64,000 nt of DNA from an uncultured Deferribacteres bacterium (GCA_913009825.1 CAJVYQ010000006.1:1-64000); one strand, 5' to 3'; positions 17,828 through 30,712 are shown, numbered from the stretch's first letter. Notes: generated from the sequence alone by a model not told the origin. Made by a program: numbers and translations.

Positions 17828-17897
17828 TCCACAGAAAAGAGATGCCACAGAATTGTTTTATTATTTTGATTTCAGCGGCTTCTCACTTCTGTGGCTA
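17828..17897. repeat. Hairpin repeat, ccacagaa type
   Basis: ccacagaa (17830s) pairs with ttctgtgg near 17886-17893. A closely similar segment is found at 18248-18305 (agataccacagaatt ... ggcatctcacttctgtgg), and the same arms form the hairpin at 253-312. It is part of the 642-bp gap before recD2, which holds only repeats. Confidence 0.5.
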
Positions 17898-17950
17898 AAG
17901 TAAATATTTTGAACTATGATTTTTGGTAACACTTTAGTTTTTTGATAAAA

Positions 17951-18027
17951 TCTGCGTCCTCTTCTCCTCTGCATCTCTGCTTTTTTGCGCGCTCGTTTTT
18001 AACGCAGAGGCGCAGAGGACGCAGAGA
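17951..18027. repeat. Palindromic repeat P, copy 4
   Basis: Left arm tctgcgtcctc...gcatctctgc and right arm aacgcagaggcgcagaggac form a diverged palindrome of the family flanking the GxxExxY gene. It lies mid-gap between the AIR-synthase-like gene and recD2, followed at 18060 by a partial family C end (gtgtctgaccgaaaac). Confidence 0.8.
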
Positions 18028-18247
18028 AATTGAATATAAAGAACTGTCGGTAACTATTTAGTGTCTGACCGAAAACTCTGTTTTTCTGTCACTTTCGTAT
18101 GATTTAAGTGGAAATCCACATCAATCCGGAAAATGTATTCCCTGTCTGCAACAGGCAGGCCGATAAAAACGTTCTGGAATGAAAGATTATCGGATAATTA
18201 TTGTTTATCGAAAAACTAAAGTATTACGATTTTTTTAGCTTTTTTCT

Positions 18248-18305
18248 TCACAAAAGAAAGATACCACAGAATTAGTTTGTATTCAGCGGCATCTCACTTC
18301 TGTGG
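18248..18305. repeat. Hairpin repeat, ccacagaa type, second copy
   Basis: Shares agataccacagaattagttt and cagcggcatctcacttctgtgg-type arms with the copy at 17828-17897. Dispersed hairpin in the recD2 upstream gap; no promoter could be assigned confidently here. Confidence 0.45.
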
Positions 18306-18405
18306 ATAGAAAGAAGACTGAATAGATGGATAGGGAAGTTGAATAGTACTGTCGGTCATTTCGCGTTTATCCGTGTCTTTCGCGGACTGTTTAATAAGTG
18401 AATTT

Positions 18406-20642
<2,237 letters not shown>

Positions 20643-20646
<4 letters not shown>

Positions 20647-20900
20647 AAAAGCTCATTCACGTTTCCTGCACTTCGGCGTATAAATACCCGGAAAGGCCGC
20701 AATATTTATTGGTCAGGGGAAAGAAATATACGGTGATCTCCGTGTTGGCTGCGGCAAAAATTCAAACTGCAAAGCCGCCGTTTAATTTGATTCACTCATA
20801 CCGGGTTGAATTGAAAAACGGCCGCATTGCAGAGATTCAGTACGAGGAACAAAAAGGAGAATGGTACTTACTGAACGCTGAAGATTTTGATGAAGAATGA
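20643..20900 (+). CDS. Small conserved-looking protein coupled to recD2, function unknown
   Basis: 85 residues from ATG 20643, which overlaps the recD2 stop (ATGA). The protein begins MKKLIHVSCTSAYKYPERPQ and ends in an acidic tail (LNAEDFDEE); it is predicted soluble, with no membrane segment or known motif that I recognise. The tight overlap argues that it is real and made with RecD2. It could be a helicase accessory factor or just a small co-transcribed protein; nothing in the sequence decides this. Confidence 0.65.
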
Positions 20901-20940
20901 CCCCGAAATGTTGTGATATATTTTTGCACCGGAAGAAAAT

Positions 20941-21285
20941 ATGAAAATTACAGCTTACCAATTCGGCCGTTTAAGTACGGAAGAACAAACTTATGACAAA
21001 GACTTTCTGCTGACGGCGGACAAAGTGTTTCCCCGGTGGTGGCGGAAAGAGAGTCATAAATTATATTGGCAGGATATCGCCCTGTTTGTCGATGAAACCG
21101 CGCCGGAAATTTTAATTGTGGGACAGGGCAAATTTGGCTTGATGAAGGTGATGCCGGAGGTGAAAGAAAAATTGAGTTTACAGAATATTGAACTGTTTGC
21201 CGCGAAAACCGGCCGGGCTGTGCAGGAATTTAACAAGCTTTGTGGCCAAAGGAGGGTGTTGGCGGCTTTTCACCTGACCTGCTGA
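20941..21285 (+). CDS. Mth938/NDUFAF3-like domain protein
   Basis: 114 residues; GGAAG about 9 bases before the ATG. The compact single domain matches the Mth938-like family: RWWRKESHKLYWQDI, PEILIVGQGKFGLMKV and the C-terminal NKLCGQRRVLAAFHLTC. Eukaryotic relatives (NDUFAF3) help assemble respiratory complex I; the bacterial role is undefined. Third in a row with recD2 and the 85-residue protein, and followed by a probable terminator at 21375-21400. Confidence 0.85.
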   Translation: MKITAYQFGRLSTEEQTYDKDFLLTADKVFPRWWRKESHKLYWQDIALFVDETAPEILIVGQGKFGLMKVMPEVKEKLSLQNIELFAAKTGRAVQEFNKLCGQRRVLAAFHLTC

Positions 21286-21374
21286 AACAAATTTTCAAAG
21301 GGAAAATGGTCTTGCTTTTTTCCGGTGAATTGCTTAATTTAATTCACGTTTTTGACATAAAAAATTTTCATGGA

Positions 21375-21400
21375 AGCGGCTTTTTTGAAGTCGCTTTTTT
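21375..21400 (+). terminator. Probable rho-independent terminator
   Basis: Stem agcggctt (21375-21382) / aagtcgct (21388-21395) with one G-U pair, 5-base loop, followed by a run of T. It is located 90 bases after the Mth938-like gene and before the promoter of the gatC-pyrG run, so it probably ends the recD2 transcript. Confidence 0.6.
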
Positions 21401-21433
21401 ATTACAAAAATTGTGCCAATGTAAAATTAAGGC

Positions 21434-21462
21434 TTGACAATATGCGGTAGATGTTTTAAATT
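21434..21462 (+). promoter_or_regulatory. Candidate sigma-70 type promoter
   Basis: TTGACA (21434-21439), 17-base spacer, TAAATT (21457-21462). It is the best-looking housekeeping promoter in the window and sits between the terminator and gatC, about 240 bases upstream of its ATG. The rest of the gap to 21704 shows nothing else I can name. Confidence 0.5.
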
Positions 21463-21704
21463 ATTCCAGCCGGTATGTAAAAAAAGGGTGTTATTCAGTA
21501 TTGTGTTATTCCGGCTCCTCAATTTGTTGGGGCGGGAGCCGAAACGTAATTGAGTCGATATATTGAGCATACCTGAATAGTGCCCAAGACGCTGGTGGTT
21601 GCATTGTAATATAACAAATATCAAGGAGTTACAAATTGAAATCCACAGGGTCTGAACCCGGGATTTCCTGAGGATTACAAAAAAACGGCTATTGCGAGTT
21701 TAAG

Positions 21705-21998
21705 ATGAAGATCACCAAAAAAGAAGTGAAAAAGATTGCAGACCTTGCCAAACTTGCCCTCACTGATGAGGAAAAAGAAAAATTCACCCGGCAATTAGGG
21801 GAGATTTTGGCTTATATGGAAATTCTGAACCGTGTGAATACTGAAAATATTCCACCGGCCTATCATATTCACGAAACGAAAAATGTATTTCGCAAAGATC
21901 AATCGGAGAAATGGTTAAACCAGGACGAAGCGACAGCAAATGCACCGAAAAAATTTAAAGGCTATTTCAGCGTGCCTAAAGTGATACGGAAGGGCTGA
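21705..21998 (+). CDS. gatC: Asp-tRNA(Asn)/Glu-tRNA(Gln) amidotransferase subunit C
   Basis: 97 residues, the usual GatC length. Typical N-terminus (KKEVKKIADLAKLALTDEEKEKF), helical LGEILAYMEILNRVNTENIPPAYH, and the C-terminal hydrophobic FSVPKVIR. GatC wraps around GatA in the GatCAB complex that converts misacylated Glu-tRNA(Gln) or Asp-tRNA(Asn). No gatA or gatB is adjacent, so the complex is encoded at split loci. Confidence 0.92.
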   Translation: MKITKKEVKKIADLAKLALTDEEKEKFTRQLGEILAYMEILNRVNTENIPPAYHIHETKNVFRKDQSEKWLNQDEATANAPKKFKGYFSVPKVIRKG

Positions 21999-22096
21999 AT
22001 TCTTTTTATTTTGTGGAACAAGGCAATTAAAACGGCAACTAAAAAAGCAGGACTTAAAATAACCGGCAGATGTACCGGCCGGCGGAACAATTATAA

Positions 22097-23779
<1,683 letters not shown>

Positions 23780-23789
23780 GCTTACTCAG

Positions 23790-24623
23790 ATGAACTCTAA
23801 AATTGTGGAAATAGACGGCATTAAAATCGGCGGCGGGAATCCCATTGCCCTGATTGCCGGGCCTTGTGTTATTGAAAGTCAGCAGATTTTAATGGATACG
23901 GCGGGAGAGATCCAGCGAATATGCCGGAAATTGGCGATGCCGTTCATTTTCAAATCCTCCTTCACCAAAGATAACCGTTCCTCGGTGGATTACTACCAGG
24001 GACCGGGACCGGATGAAGGTTTGGTTATGCTGGCGAAGGTGAAAGAAACCTTCGGCGTTCCGCTTCTTTCCGATATACATCATCCGGATCAGGCGGTAAA
24101 AGCTGCGCGGGTTTTAGATGTGATTCAGATTCCGGCTTATCTTTCCATGCAGACGAGTCTGGCGTTGAGTGCGGCAAAAACCGGCAAAGTGGTAAATGTG
24201 AAAAAGGGGCAGTTTTTGCATCCGCAGGATATGGCCAAAGTGGTTAAAAAAATTGAAAGTGCCGGCAACGGGAAAATTTTACTCACGGAACGGGGCAGTG
24301 TTTTCGGCTACCATAATCTGGTGGTCGATATGCGCTCGTTCCCAATGATGAAAGAAACCGGTTGCCCGGTTATTTTTGACATTACTCATTCCATCCGGAT
24401 TTACGGCGTCCCCTCCGGCAATCCCGAAGGCGGCACGCCCTATTTTGTGCCGTACCTGGGACGCGCCGGCGTTGCCGCCGGCTGCGATGCAGTCTTCATC
24501 GAAACCCATCCGGATTGCAAAAATGCGCTGTGTGATGCATCCAGCATGTGGCCGTTGCAAAAGTTGGCCGAATTACTGACTCAATTGAAAGAGATCGATC
24601 GGGTTGCCAAAAAATGGCTTTGA
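23790..24623 (+). CDS. kdsA: 3-deoxy-8-phosphooctulonate (Kdo-8-P) synthase
   Basis: 277 residues from ATG 23790. It condenses arabinose-5-phosphate with phosphoenolpyruvate to make Kdo-8-P for the LPS inner core. Signature segments: IAGPCVIESQQ, FKSSFTKDNRSSVDYYQGPG, QIPAYLSMQTSLALSAAKTG, VNVKKGQFLHPQDM, LTERGSVFGYHNLVVDMRS and GVAAGCDAVFIETHPDC. Follows pyrG by 10 bases, the common pyrG-kdsA arrangement. With kdsD nearby, it makes the organism a Kdo producer and hence a diderm with LPS. Confidence 0.95.
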   Translation: MNSKIVEIDGIKIGGGNPIALIAGPCVIESQQILMDTAGEIQRICRKLAMPFIFKSSFTKDNRSSVDYYQGPGPDEGLVMLAKVKETFGVPLLSDIHHPDQAVKAARVLDVIQIPAYLSMQTSLALSAAKTGKVVNVKKGQFLHPQDMAKVVKKIESAGNGKILLTERGSVFGYHNLVVDMRSFPMMKETGCPVIFDITHSIRIYGVPSGNPEGGTPYFVPYLGRAGVAAGCDAVFIETHPDCKNALCDASSMWPLQKLAELLTQLKEIDRVAKKWL

Positions 24624-24654
24624 AAATATAGCTATTGGTGTAGGTTAGGAAATA

Positions 24655-24714
24655 CCCTCCGTACCCTCCTCAAGGTGAGACTATCAGAGTCGGGGGGTAC
24701 GGGGGGTGTAAAGA
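24655..24714. repeat. G/C-run hairpin (accctccgtaccc type)
   Basis: ccctccgtaccctcc pairs imperfectly with ggggggtacggggggtg across a short loop. Similar elements stand at 28031-28066, 50218-50249 and 61512-61549. It falls between kdsA and the transaldolase gene and may attenuate or merely interrupt the transcript. Confidence 0.5.
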
Positions 24715-24772
24715 ACTTTGGCAATTAAAATGAACTTGTAAACAATGTCACATCGAATAATGTGGAGCGGAA

Positions 24773-25420
24773 ATGAAATTTTTTATCGATTCGGCTGAGA
24801 TTGAGGATATCCGGGAAGCGAAAAGTCTGGGCATCGCCGATGGTGTCACCACAAATCCTTCATTGATGGCAAAATCCGGCAGAGAATTAAAAGATGTAGT
24901 GTCGGCAATCAGCCGTGAGATTGACGGACCGGTTTTTTCCGAGGTGATCAGCGGCGATGAGACCGGTATTTTGCAGGAAGGCTACCAGATGGCCAAATGG
25001 TCGGATCAGGTTGTGATAAAAATCCCTGCTACGCTGGCCGGTATCAAAGCGGCACACAAACTGGAAGCGGACGGCATTCCCACCGGCATCACACTGATCT
25101 TTTCACCTATGCAGGCATTGCTGGCGGCAAAAGCCGGGGTCTCGTATATTATCCCTTTTGTCGGCAGGTTGGACGACATCTCATCCGACGGCATGGAAAT
25201 GGTGGAGCAGGTGATAGCTATCATGGATAATTATCCGGATTTAACCTGTAAGGTACTTGCCGCAAGCGTGAGAACGCCGGTGCATATTTTACAAAGCGCG
25301 CTGATTGGTGTTGATATTGTCACGGCGCCGTTGTCGGTTTACAAGCAATTGGCGGCGCATCCGTTAACAGATGCGGGCATTCATAAATTTCTGCAGGATT
25401 GGCAAAAAGTAAAAAAGTGA
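24773..25420 (+). CDS. Transaldolase / fructose-6-phosphate aldolase-like protein
   Basis: 215 residues, the short type (TalC/FSA). ATG preceded by GGAG. It has the class I aldolase core: GVTTNPSLMAKSG (~24-36), the Schiff-base lysine in VVIKIPAT (~79-86), ITLIFSPMQALLAAKAG and PFVGRLDDISSDG, then VLAASVRTPVHI. The position before ITL, usually Asn in the NVTL motif, is Gly here. It could supply sugar phosphates for the pentose phosphates from which arabinose-5-phosphate is made, fitting its place between kdsA and kdsD. Transaldolase and F6P aldolase activity cannot be separated from sequence alone. Confidence 0.88.
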   Translation: MKFFIDSAEIEDIREAKSLGIADGVTTNPSLMAKSGRELKDVVSAISREIDGPVFSEVISGDETGILQEGYQMAKWSDQVVIKIPATLAGIKAAHKLEADGIPTGITLIFSPMQALLAAKAGVSYIIPFVGRLDDISSDGMEMVEQVIAIMDNYPDLTCKVLAASVRTPVHILQSALIGVDIVTAPLSVYKQLAAHPLTDAGIHKFLQDWQKVKK

Positions 25421-25426
25421 TTTGCG

Positions 25427-26395
25427 ATGATCAATAATATTGTGGCACGTGCCAAACAGGCGATCAGAATCGAAGCTGAAGCGGTGAAGGCACTGGAAGA
25501 TAGAATCGGCGATGAATTTGAGCGCGCCGTGGAAATCCTGAACGGTTCAAAAGGAAAAGTGGTTTTAACCGGCATCGGCAAGTCCGGTTTAATTGCAAAA
25601 AAAATTGCCGCCACTTTTACCAGTTTGGGCAAAGCCGCCTATTTTTTGCATCCCACGGAAGGCGTGCATGGCGACCTGGGTATGGTGCTAAAAGAGGATG
25701 TAGTGATTTGCATCTCGAAAAGCGGCAATACGGGAGAGATGGAACAATTGATACCTATCTTCAAACGGTTGGGGCTAAAAATCATCGCCATTACCGGAAA
25801 CATTCACTCCGATCTGGCGGAGCACAGTGACGTGGTTTTGGATGTGAGCGTTAAGGAGGAAGCATGCCCTTTCGATCTGGTGCCCACTGCCAGTACTACG
25901 GCTGCGCTGGCCATGGGGGACGCTTTGGCGGTTTCGCTGATCCATCTGCGCAATTTTGGCCTGGAGGATTATGCCCTGTTGCATCCGGCCGGTTCAATCG
26001 GAAAAAAACTAACCCTGCGTATCGACGATCTCATGTATTCCGGAGATCGTTTGGCTGTAGTCCATGATGATACGCCGTTAAAAGAAGTTGTATTCGAAAT
26101 CACTTCCAAACGGTTCGGCGCTACCTGTGTTGTCGATAGGACAGGGGAGTTGATCGGCATCATTACGGACGGAGATTTGCGCCGGCTGCTGAAAGAACAG
26201 CAGGATTTTTGGGCATTTACCGCCCGGGATTTAATGGCCGGCGATCCCATTACAGTGAAAACCGGCATGATGGCTGTGGATGTGGTTAACATAATGAAAA
26301 TTAACGCTATCAACCAGATTATTATTGCCGATCATAACAAGCGGCCCATCGGTATGATTCATCTTCACGATTTGCTGAAAGCGGGTGTGGCGTAA
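25427..26395 (+). CDS. kdsD: Arabinose-5-phosphate isomerase (KdsD/KpsF/GutQ)
   Basis: 322 residues. The N-terminal SIS sugar isomerase domain has GKVVLTGIGKSGLIAKKIA, the STGT-like site in FTSLGKAAYFLHPTEGVHGD, and ICISKSGNTGEM. Two CBS domains follow (from ~205; LMYSGDRLAVV..., ITDGDLRRLL..., MAVDVVNIMKINAINQIIIAD). The enzyme turns ribulose-5-phosphate into arabinose-5-phosphate for KdsA. The neighbouring kdsA and lipid A/LPS-export genes support the KdsD role over GutQ. Starts 6 bases after the transaldolase stop and ends 3 bases before the acyltransferase. Confidence 0.93.
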   Translation: MINNIVARAKQAIRIEAEAVKALEDRIGDEFERAVEILNGSKGKVVLTGIGKSGLIAKKIAATFTSLGKAAYFLHPTEGVHGDLGMVLKEDVVICISKSGNTGEMEQLIPIFKRLGLKIIAITGNIHSDLAEHSDVVLDVSVKEEACPFDLVPTASTTAALAMGDALAVSLIHLRNFGLEDYALLHPAGSIGKKLTLRIDDLMYSGDRLAVVHDDTPLKEVVFEITSKRFGATCVVDRTGELIGIITDGDLRRLLKEQQDFWAFTARDLMAGDPITVKTGMMAVDVVNIMKINAINQIIIADHNKRPIGMIHLHDLLKAGVA

Positions 26396-26398
26396 ACT

Positions 26399-27319
26399 AT
26401 GAGCAGATTCAATAAAAAAATAAAAAATACGTTGATCTACTGGCTGGTTCTGTATCTGATTTTACTGGTTCGCTTGATTTCCCGCCCGGCGGCATTTTTA
26501 TTTTTCCGCAAGTTGGGTATTCTTGCCTTTCATGTGCTCCGTTTGGAGCGGGAAAAAGTGCTGCGCCATCTGCGAATCGCTTTTGGAAATGAAAAAAGCG
26601 AAGTGGAAATACTGAAACTGGCCAAACAGGTGTTCATCGACCTGGGCAGAAATGGCGCCGATGCTTTGCGGGTTCCACTCCTGAACCGGAATAACCTGGA
26701 AACGCTGGTCTATTTTGAGGGGATCGAATATCTGGATAAAGCGTTGCAGCGAGGGAAGGGCGCTGTTCTTGTTACCGGCCATATCGGCTGCTGGGAATTA
26801 TTGGCTGCGGCCGTTGCAATGAAAGGTTATCCGCTGTTTGTTATCGGCAAACCCCTTTACGATCCCCGGCTGGATCGGATTATCGTCAGAACGCGACAGG
26901 GATCCGGAGCGAAAAATATTCCCCGCGGCGGCAGCGTGCCGCAGATTTTAACGGCGTTGCGGGAAAACGGGATACTTGGTATTCTTATCGATCAGGATAC
27001 AAATGTGGACGGCGCTTTTGTTGATTTTTTTGGCAAACCGGCATTCACGCCCATCGGCGCTACTGCGCTTGCTCTGAAGACCGGCGCAACTGTAATTCTA
27101 TTGGCTATCCATTTGATGGATGATAATCGTCACCGTATTTTAATCCGCCCGCCGGTGAAATTGGAATTAACCGGTAACAAGCGAAAAGATATTGTGGCGA
27201 ATACGCAGAGACTTTCCGATTTTTTAGAAGAGATGATCCGTCTCCGGCCCTCTCAGTGGGTTTGGATGCATGAACGCTGGAAAACCAGACCGGAAGATAT
27301 TCAGGATAGAAAAAAATGA
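26399..27319 (+). CDS. LpxL/HtrB-like lipid A acyltransferase family protein
   Basis: 306 residues. One N-terminal membrane segment (TLIYWLVLYLILLVRLI). The HX4E acyltransferase motif is HIGCWE (~124-129), followed by VIGKPLYDPRLDRIIVRTRQ and LIDQDTNVDGAFVDFFG, and the C-terminal PSQWVWMHERWK typical of LpxL/LpxM proteins. These inner-membrane enzymes add secondary acyl chains to Kdo-lipid A. Its place between kdsD and lptC agrees. Overlaps lptC by 4 bases (ATGA). Which acyl chain it transfers is unknown. Confidence 0.9.
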   Translation: MSRFNKKIKNTLIYWLVLYLILLVRLISRPAAFLFFRKLGILAFHVLRLEREKVLRHLRIAFGNEKSEVEILKLAKQVFIDLGRNGADALRVPLLNRNNLETLVYFEGIEYLDKALQRGKGAVLVTGHIGCWELLAAAVAMKGYPLFVIGKPLYDPRLDRIIVRTRQGSGAKNIPRGGSVPQILTALRENGILGILIDQDTNVDGAFVDFFGKPAFTPIGATALALKTGATVILLAIHLMDDNRHRILIRPPVKLELTGNKRKDIVANTQRLSDFLEEMIRLRPSQWVWMHERWKTRPEDIQDRKK

Positions 27320-27924
27320 AGCAACCCTGTTTTCTGAATTTGACTAAAATATTTTTGATTTGCTCACTTTTTCTCGCAGGATGCTCCGGGAAAAAAGCGG
27401 ATAACCGGGTTGTTGCAGCGGAAGATACTCGTGAAGAAGTCCGTATTCCGGATCAGGAAAGCTGGAATTCCACGCTGGTGACCACAAATTTCGGCAAAAT
27501 CACTGCCCAAATAAGCTTTGGTCACATGGCAAAATATGAAGAGAGGAATGAGTACAATTTTGATCAGAATATCAGGGTGCTGTTCTATGATAAGAAAGGG
27601 AAGTTAAAAAGCTCTGTGAAAGCGGATAGCGGCTTTATGAATGAAAGCATGAAAATTATGGAAGTTTTCGGCCATGTGGTTGCCCATTCGGACAGCGCCG
27701 ACATGACCCTTTACACCGCGCGGCTTGTCTGGAATGAGAGGTTGAATAAAATTATTTCCGATGGATCCGTGAAAATCACCACCGATATGGATACGCTGTA
27801 CGGCATCGGATTCGAGTCGGATGTCGATTTGAAACACTGGCAGATCAAAAAACCAAGGGGCCATTCTTCCCGGCCTATCGATTTGGATATTGATAAACGG
27901 ATCGAAGGGAAAAAGAAGGAATAA
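27316..27924 (+). CDS. lptC: LPS export protein LptC
   Basis: 202 residues. Lipoprotein-type N-terminus with lipobox LAGC (Cys ~23), unlike the E. coli version, which keeps an uncleaved anchor. The beta-jellyroll region follows (TAQISFGHMAKYEE, NIRVLFYDKKGKLKSSVKAD, MEVFGHVVAHS, LNKIISDGSVKITT, YGIGFESDVDLKHWQI), closely matching LptC/YrbK. LptC links the LptB2FG ABC transporter to LptA in the periplasm. Position between the acyltransferase and the OstA-like gene fits the usual lptC-lptA-lptB order. Confidence 0.88.
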   Translation: MKQPCFLNLTKIFLICSLFLAGCSGKKADNRVVAAEDTREEVRIPDQESWNSTLVTTNFGKITAQISFGHMAKYEERNEYNFDQNIRVLFYDKKGKLKSSVKADSGFMNESMKIMEVFGHVVAHSDSADMTLYTARLVWNERLNKIISDGSVKITTDMDTLYGIGFESDVDLKHWQIKKPRGHSSRPIDLDIDKRIEGKKKE

Positions 27925-28030
27925 AGGGAAGCGGAGTTTATGGGTTAAAATGATTCCGAACGAAATTGAGCGATTGCGGCAATTGATTTTGAGATGAAAT
28001 ATACTGAGGTCTAATTTAAATACAGCGGTA

Positions 28031-28066
28031 CTCCCCGTACCCCCAAGAGGTGAGTACGGGGGGGTA
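28031..28066. repeat. G/C-run hairpin between lptC and lptA-like gene
   Basis: ccccgtacccccaagaggtg pairs with gtacggggggg. It belongs to the dispersed group also seen at 24655, 50218 and 61512. A small element B-like scrap (aaattgagcgattgcgg) precedes it at 27963. Confidence 0.5.
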
Positions 28067-28130
28067 AAAAATAAGGCATCGTTCACAAACCGGAAACGAC
28101 CCGGTTCGAACGAAAAATGCACTGGTTTTG

Positions 28131-29258
28131 ATGAATATTAAAATAAGAATCTTTTTCCGGTTATTGGCGGCAATGGTTGCCATTCTGTGGAATGTGACGC
28201 CGGTTTTTGCCCAGGGGATGCCGAAGTATCTTAAACTGGTACATGCTAATTCCATGCGGTTCGATGAGGATGGCACAGCTAAAATCACCAAAATTATTGG
28301 CAATGTGTATTTCAAAAAAGGGAAAAAAGAGCTGCGTTGTGATCTGGCGATTTACTACCAGGATTCTGAAATAACCGTTTTCGAAGGGAATGTCCAATTC
28401 CAGGACAGCAGCCGGTCTCTGTATGCAGACCGGGTAGACTACTACTCACAGCCGGAAAAGGAGATTGCCAAAGGGCGGGTTCATATGATTTTGGATCAAA
28501 AAGAGATTTATGCGGGGAAGCTGACATACGACGTGGAACATGAATTTGTGTACGCAGAAAAAAATGTTCGCTTCAAGGATTTTAAAAATCATGTGCGGCT
28601 TTATGGCGGCAATATTACTTATGACCGCAATGAAGAGATCGGCCATGCTCAGGTTAAACCAAAACTGGTGAAATTGGACAGTTTGGGAAACGTCGATGTG
28701 ACCATCACGGCCAGGGATTTACGTTACAACGGCAAAGAGAACCAGGCGGCGGCAAAGGATAGTGTGGTCATCAGGCAGGACGATGCCGTTTTGTATTCAC
28801 AAACGGCGAATTATTTTGATGCGGAAAATAGAATTGAAATTACCGGTAAACCCAAAGTTGTTCAGGGAAGCGAACGGATGTCGGCCGAAAAAATTGAACT
28901 TTTTTTACAGGATAACAAACTGGAAAGAGTCCATCTAAATGGAAACAGCAGGATGATTTCCAACTTTCTCATCGAAAATCAAAAGGCTTCGGATATTGTT
29001 TCCGGCAAGGAAATTTGGATCGATATCAAAAATGATTCGTTACGGGATATTCATGTTTTTGATCAGGCCTCCAGCACCTATCATGTCATCGAAGATAACC
29101 AGGTTCAGGGCGTAAACCGGGTGATGGGCGACGAAATGGAAATCATATTCGAGTCCGGAAAGGTTCGATTTGTGAAAGTTCGCAGTAAACCGGGATTATC
29201 GCAGGGGAATTATTCTCCTGCGGGTTCTTCTGTTGAAGCTATAAACGGATTAAATTGA
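28131..29258 (+). CDS. OstA/LptA-like LPS transport protein
   Basis: 375 residues with a signal peptide (ends VFAQ). It contains repeated OstA-like beta segments, e.g. [50 protein letters not shown] and [13 protein letters not shown]. It is about twice the length of E. coli LptA, so it may hold two jellyroll modules and span more of the periplasm. LptA-type proteins form the bridge that carries LPS to the outer membrane. A TTG at 28128 precedes the ATG chosen here. The stop overlaps the next ATG (TGATG), so it is translationally coupled to the LptB fusion. The 206-base gap from lptC contains a G/C-run hairpin. Confidence 0.85.
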   Translation: MNIKIRIFFRLLAAMVAILWNVTPVFAQGMPKYLKLVHANSMRFDEDGTAKITKIIGNVYFKKGKKELRCDLAIYYQDSEITVFEGNVQFQDSSRSLYADRVDYYSQPEKEIAKGRVHMILDQKEIYAGKLTYDVEHEFVYAEKNVRFKDFKNHVRLYGGNITYDRNEEIGHAQVKPKLVKLDSLGNVDVTITARDLRYNGKENQAAAKDSVVIRQDDAVLYSQTANYFDAENRIEITGKPKVVQGSERMSAEKIELFLQDNKLERVHLNGNSRMISNFLIENQKASDIVSGKEIWIDIKNDSLRDIHVFDQASSTYHVIEDNQVQGVNRVMGDEMEIIFESGKVRFVKVRSKPGLSQGNYSPAGSSVEAINGLN

Positions 29259-30571
29259 TGGCAAAAAACTACCACGCTCTTGCACTGAAGGCGGTAAAGG
29301 CAGGTAAATACAGGGAAGCGATCGGACTGTGGGAGAAGCAGTTGGAGGAAGATCCGGAAAATGCCAAAGCGCTTTCTCACCTGGGAGCGATTTATTACGA
29401 ACGAAGGATGTACAGCAAAACAGCCCATTTTTTAACGAGGGCAATCGCAGTGGGAAATACCGGTTTGTCTATCCATATTTTGTTAGCTTATTCACTGACT
29501 CATCTGGAAAAATACCAGGAAGCCGTCTCCTATTTTGAAGGTGTGATTCAGCGTGATTCTGCCAATATTGCCGCCTATCTGGGGCTTGCTAAAACCTATT
29601 TGAAACAGCAGAAAACAGAACAGGCAATTGAAGCCCTGAAAACCGCTTTACAATTTAAACCCAACGATACAAATGTTCATTGGCGGCTTGCTAAAATTTA
29701 TGAAGCGCTTGGTGAAAAAGGAAAGACCGAGGAATATTATCGGAAAATCGCATTGAATAAGAGCGATAGCCCTATTGTAAAAAAAGCACATGATATTTTA
29801 ACGGAAAATTATATCAAAGAAAGGGGGATCGATCTTGCCGATTTACAAACACTGCGATCCGAAAATCTGGTTAAAATATACGGAAAACGCCAGGTTGTAA
29901 AGCAGGTAAGTATCGAGGTACGACAGGGAGAAATTGTCGGTTTGCTTGGCCCTAACGGGGCGGGAAAGACAACTACTTTTTACATGATTACGGGTATGAT
30001 CCGGCCCAATGCCGGCAATATTTATTTGAACCGTGTTTTAATTACAAAAATGCCCATGTATCGCCGGGCCAGGCTGGGCATCGGATATCTTGCGCAGGAA
30101 CCTTCCATCTTCCGTAAACTAACGGTTGAAGAAAATATTCTCGCCATTTTGCAAACCTTAAATTTGTCGCGCAGCGAGAGAGAAGAACGGTTGCATGAAT
30201 TATTGGCAGAATTTAACATCGGCCATATTCGGAAAAGCAAGGGGTACAATCTGTCGGGCGGAGAAAGACGCCGGGTGGAAATCTCCCGGTCGCTGGTGCT
30301 GCACCCTAAATTTTTACTATTAGATGAACCGTTTGCCGGAATCGATCCCATTGCGGTGGAGGATATCCAAAATATTGTGCATGAGTTACGGAATAAAGGG
30401 ATCGGTATCCTGATTACCGACCATAACGTGCATGAGACGCTGGCGATTACCGACCGCGCCTATCTGCTGTTTGACGGCCGTGTGTTAAAATCGGGATCTG
30501 CTGAATATCTGGCCAATGATAAAGAAGCAAAAACCCTTTATCTTGGCGATAAATTTAAGTTGGATCGCTAA
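29258..30571 (+). CDS. lptB: TPR domain - LptB ABC ATPase fusion
   Basis: 437 residues. From ~195 on it is a full LptB, the ATPase that powers LPS extraction from the inner membrane: Walker [10 protein letters not shown] (~231-239), Q-loop [15 protein letters not shown] signature [16 protein letters not shown], Walker [15 protein letters not shown]-loop TDHNVHE. Residues 1-~185 are helical TPR repeats ([76 protein letters not shown]). Normal LptB is ~240 residues with no TPRs. The frame is uninterrupted across the junction and no good internal start is visible, so this appears to be one protein. The TPRs presumably recruit a partner to the cytoplasmic face of the transporter. Coupled to the upstream OstA gene; rpoN follows. 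Confidence 0.92.
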   Translation: MAKNYHALALKAVKAGKYREAIGLWEKQLEEDPENAKALSHLGAIYYERRMYSKTAHFLTRAIAVGNTGLSIHILLAYSLTHLEKYQEAVSYFEGVIQRDSANIAAYLGLAKTYLKQQKTEQAIEALKTALQFKPNDTNVHWRLAKIYEALGEKGKTEEYYRKIALNKSDSPIVKKAHDILTENYIKERGIDLADLQTLRSENLVKIYGKRQVVKQVSIEVRQGEIVGLLGPNGAGKTTTFYMITGMIRPNAGNIYLNRVLITKMPMYRRARLGIGYLAQEPSIFRKLTVEENILAILQTLNLSRSEREERLHELLAEFNIGHIRKSKGYNLSGGERRRVEISRSLVLHPKFLLLDEPFAGIDPIAVEDIQNIVHELRNKGIGILITDHNVHETLAITDRAYLLFDGRVLKSGSAEYLANDKEAKTLYLGDKFKLDR

Positions 30572-30654
30572 CGGATTTTTTGTAAATTATGGTATGATGG
30601 TAACTATTCAGAATTAGCTGTAATCACGCTTCTATTCCGCTAAGCATGGCTATT

Positions 30655-30712
30655 TAAGCCAGCCTGAGCCCTTCGTCAAGCTCAGGATAAACTCAGTCGA
30701 AGGCTTTTCTGC
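30655..30712. repeat. Inverted repeat upstream of rpoN
   Basis: cctgagcccttcgtcaagctcagg forms a hairpin (cctgag / ctcagg), followed by a partial second stem (actcagtcgaaggcttttct). It is a short dispersed-repeat-like sequence in the 197-base lptB-rpoN gap. Conceivably a weak attenuator; no stronger statement is possible. Confidence 0.4.
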
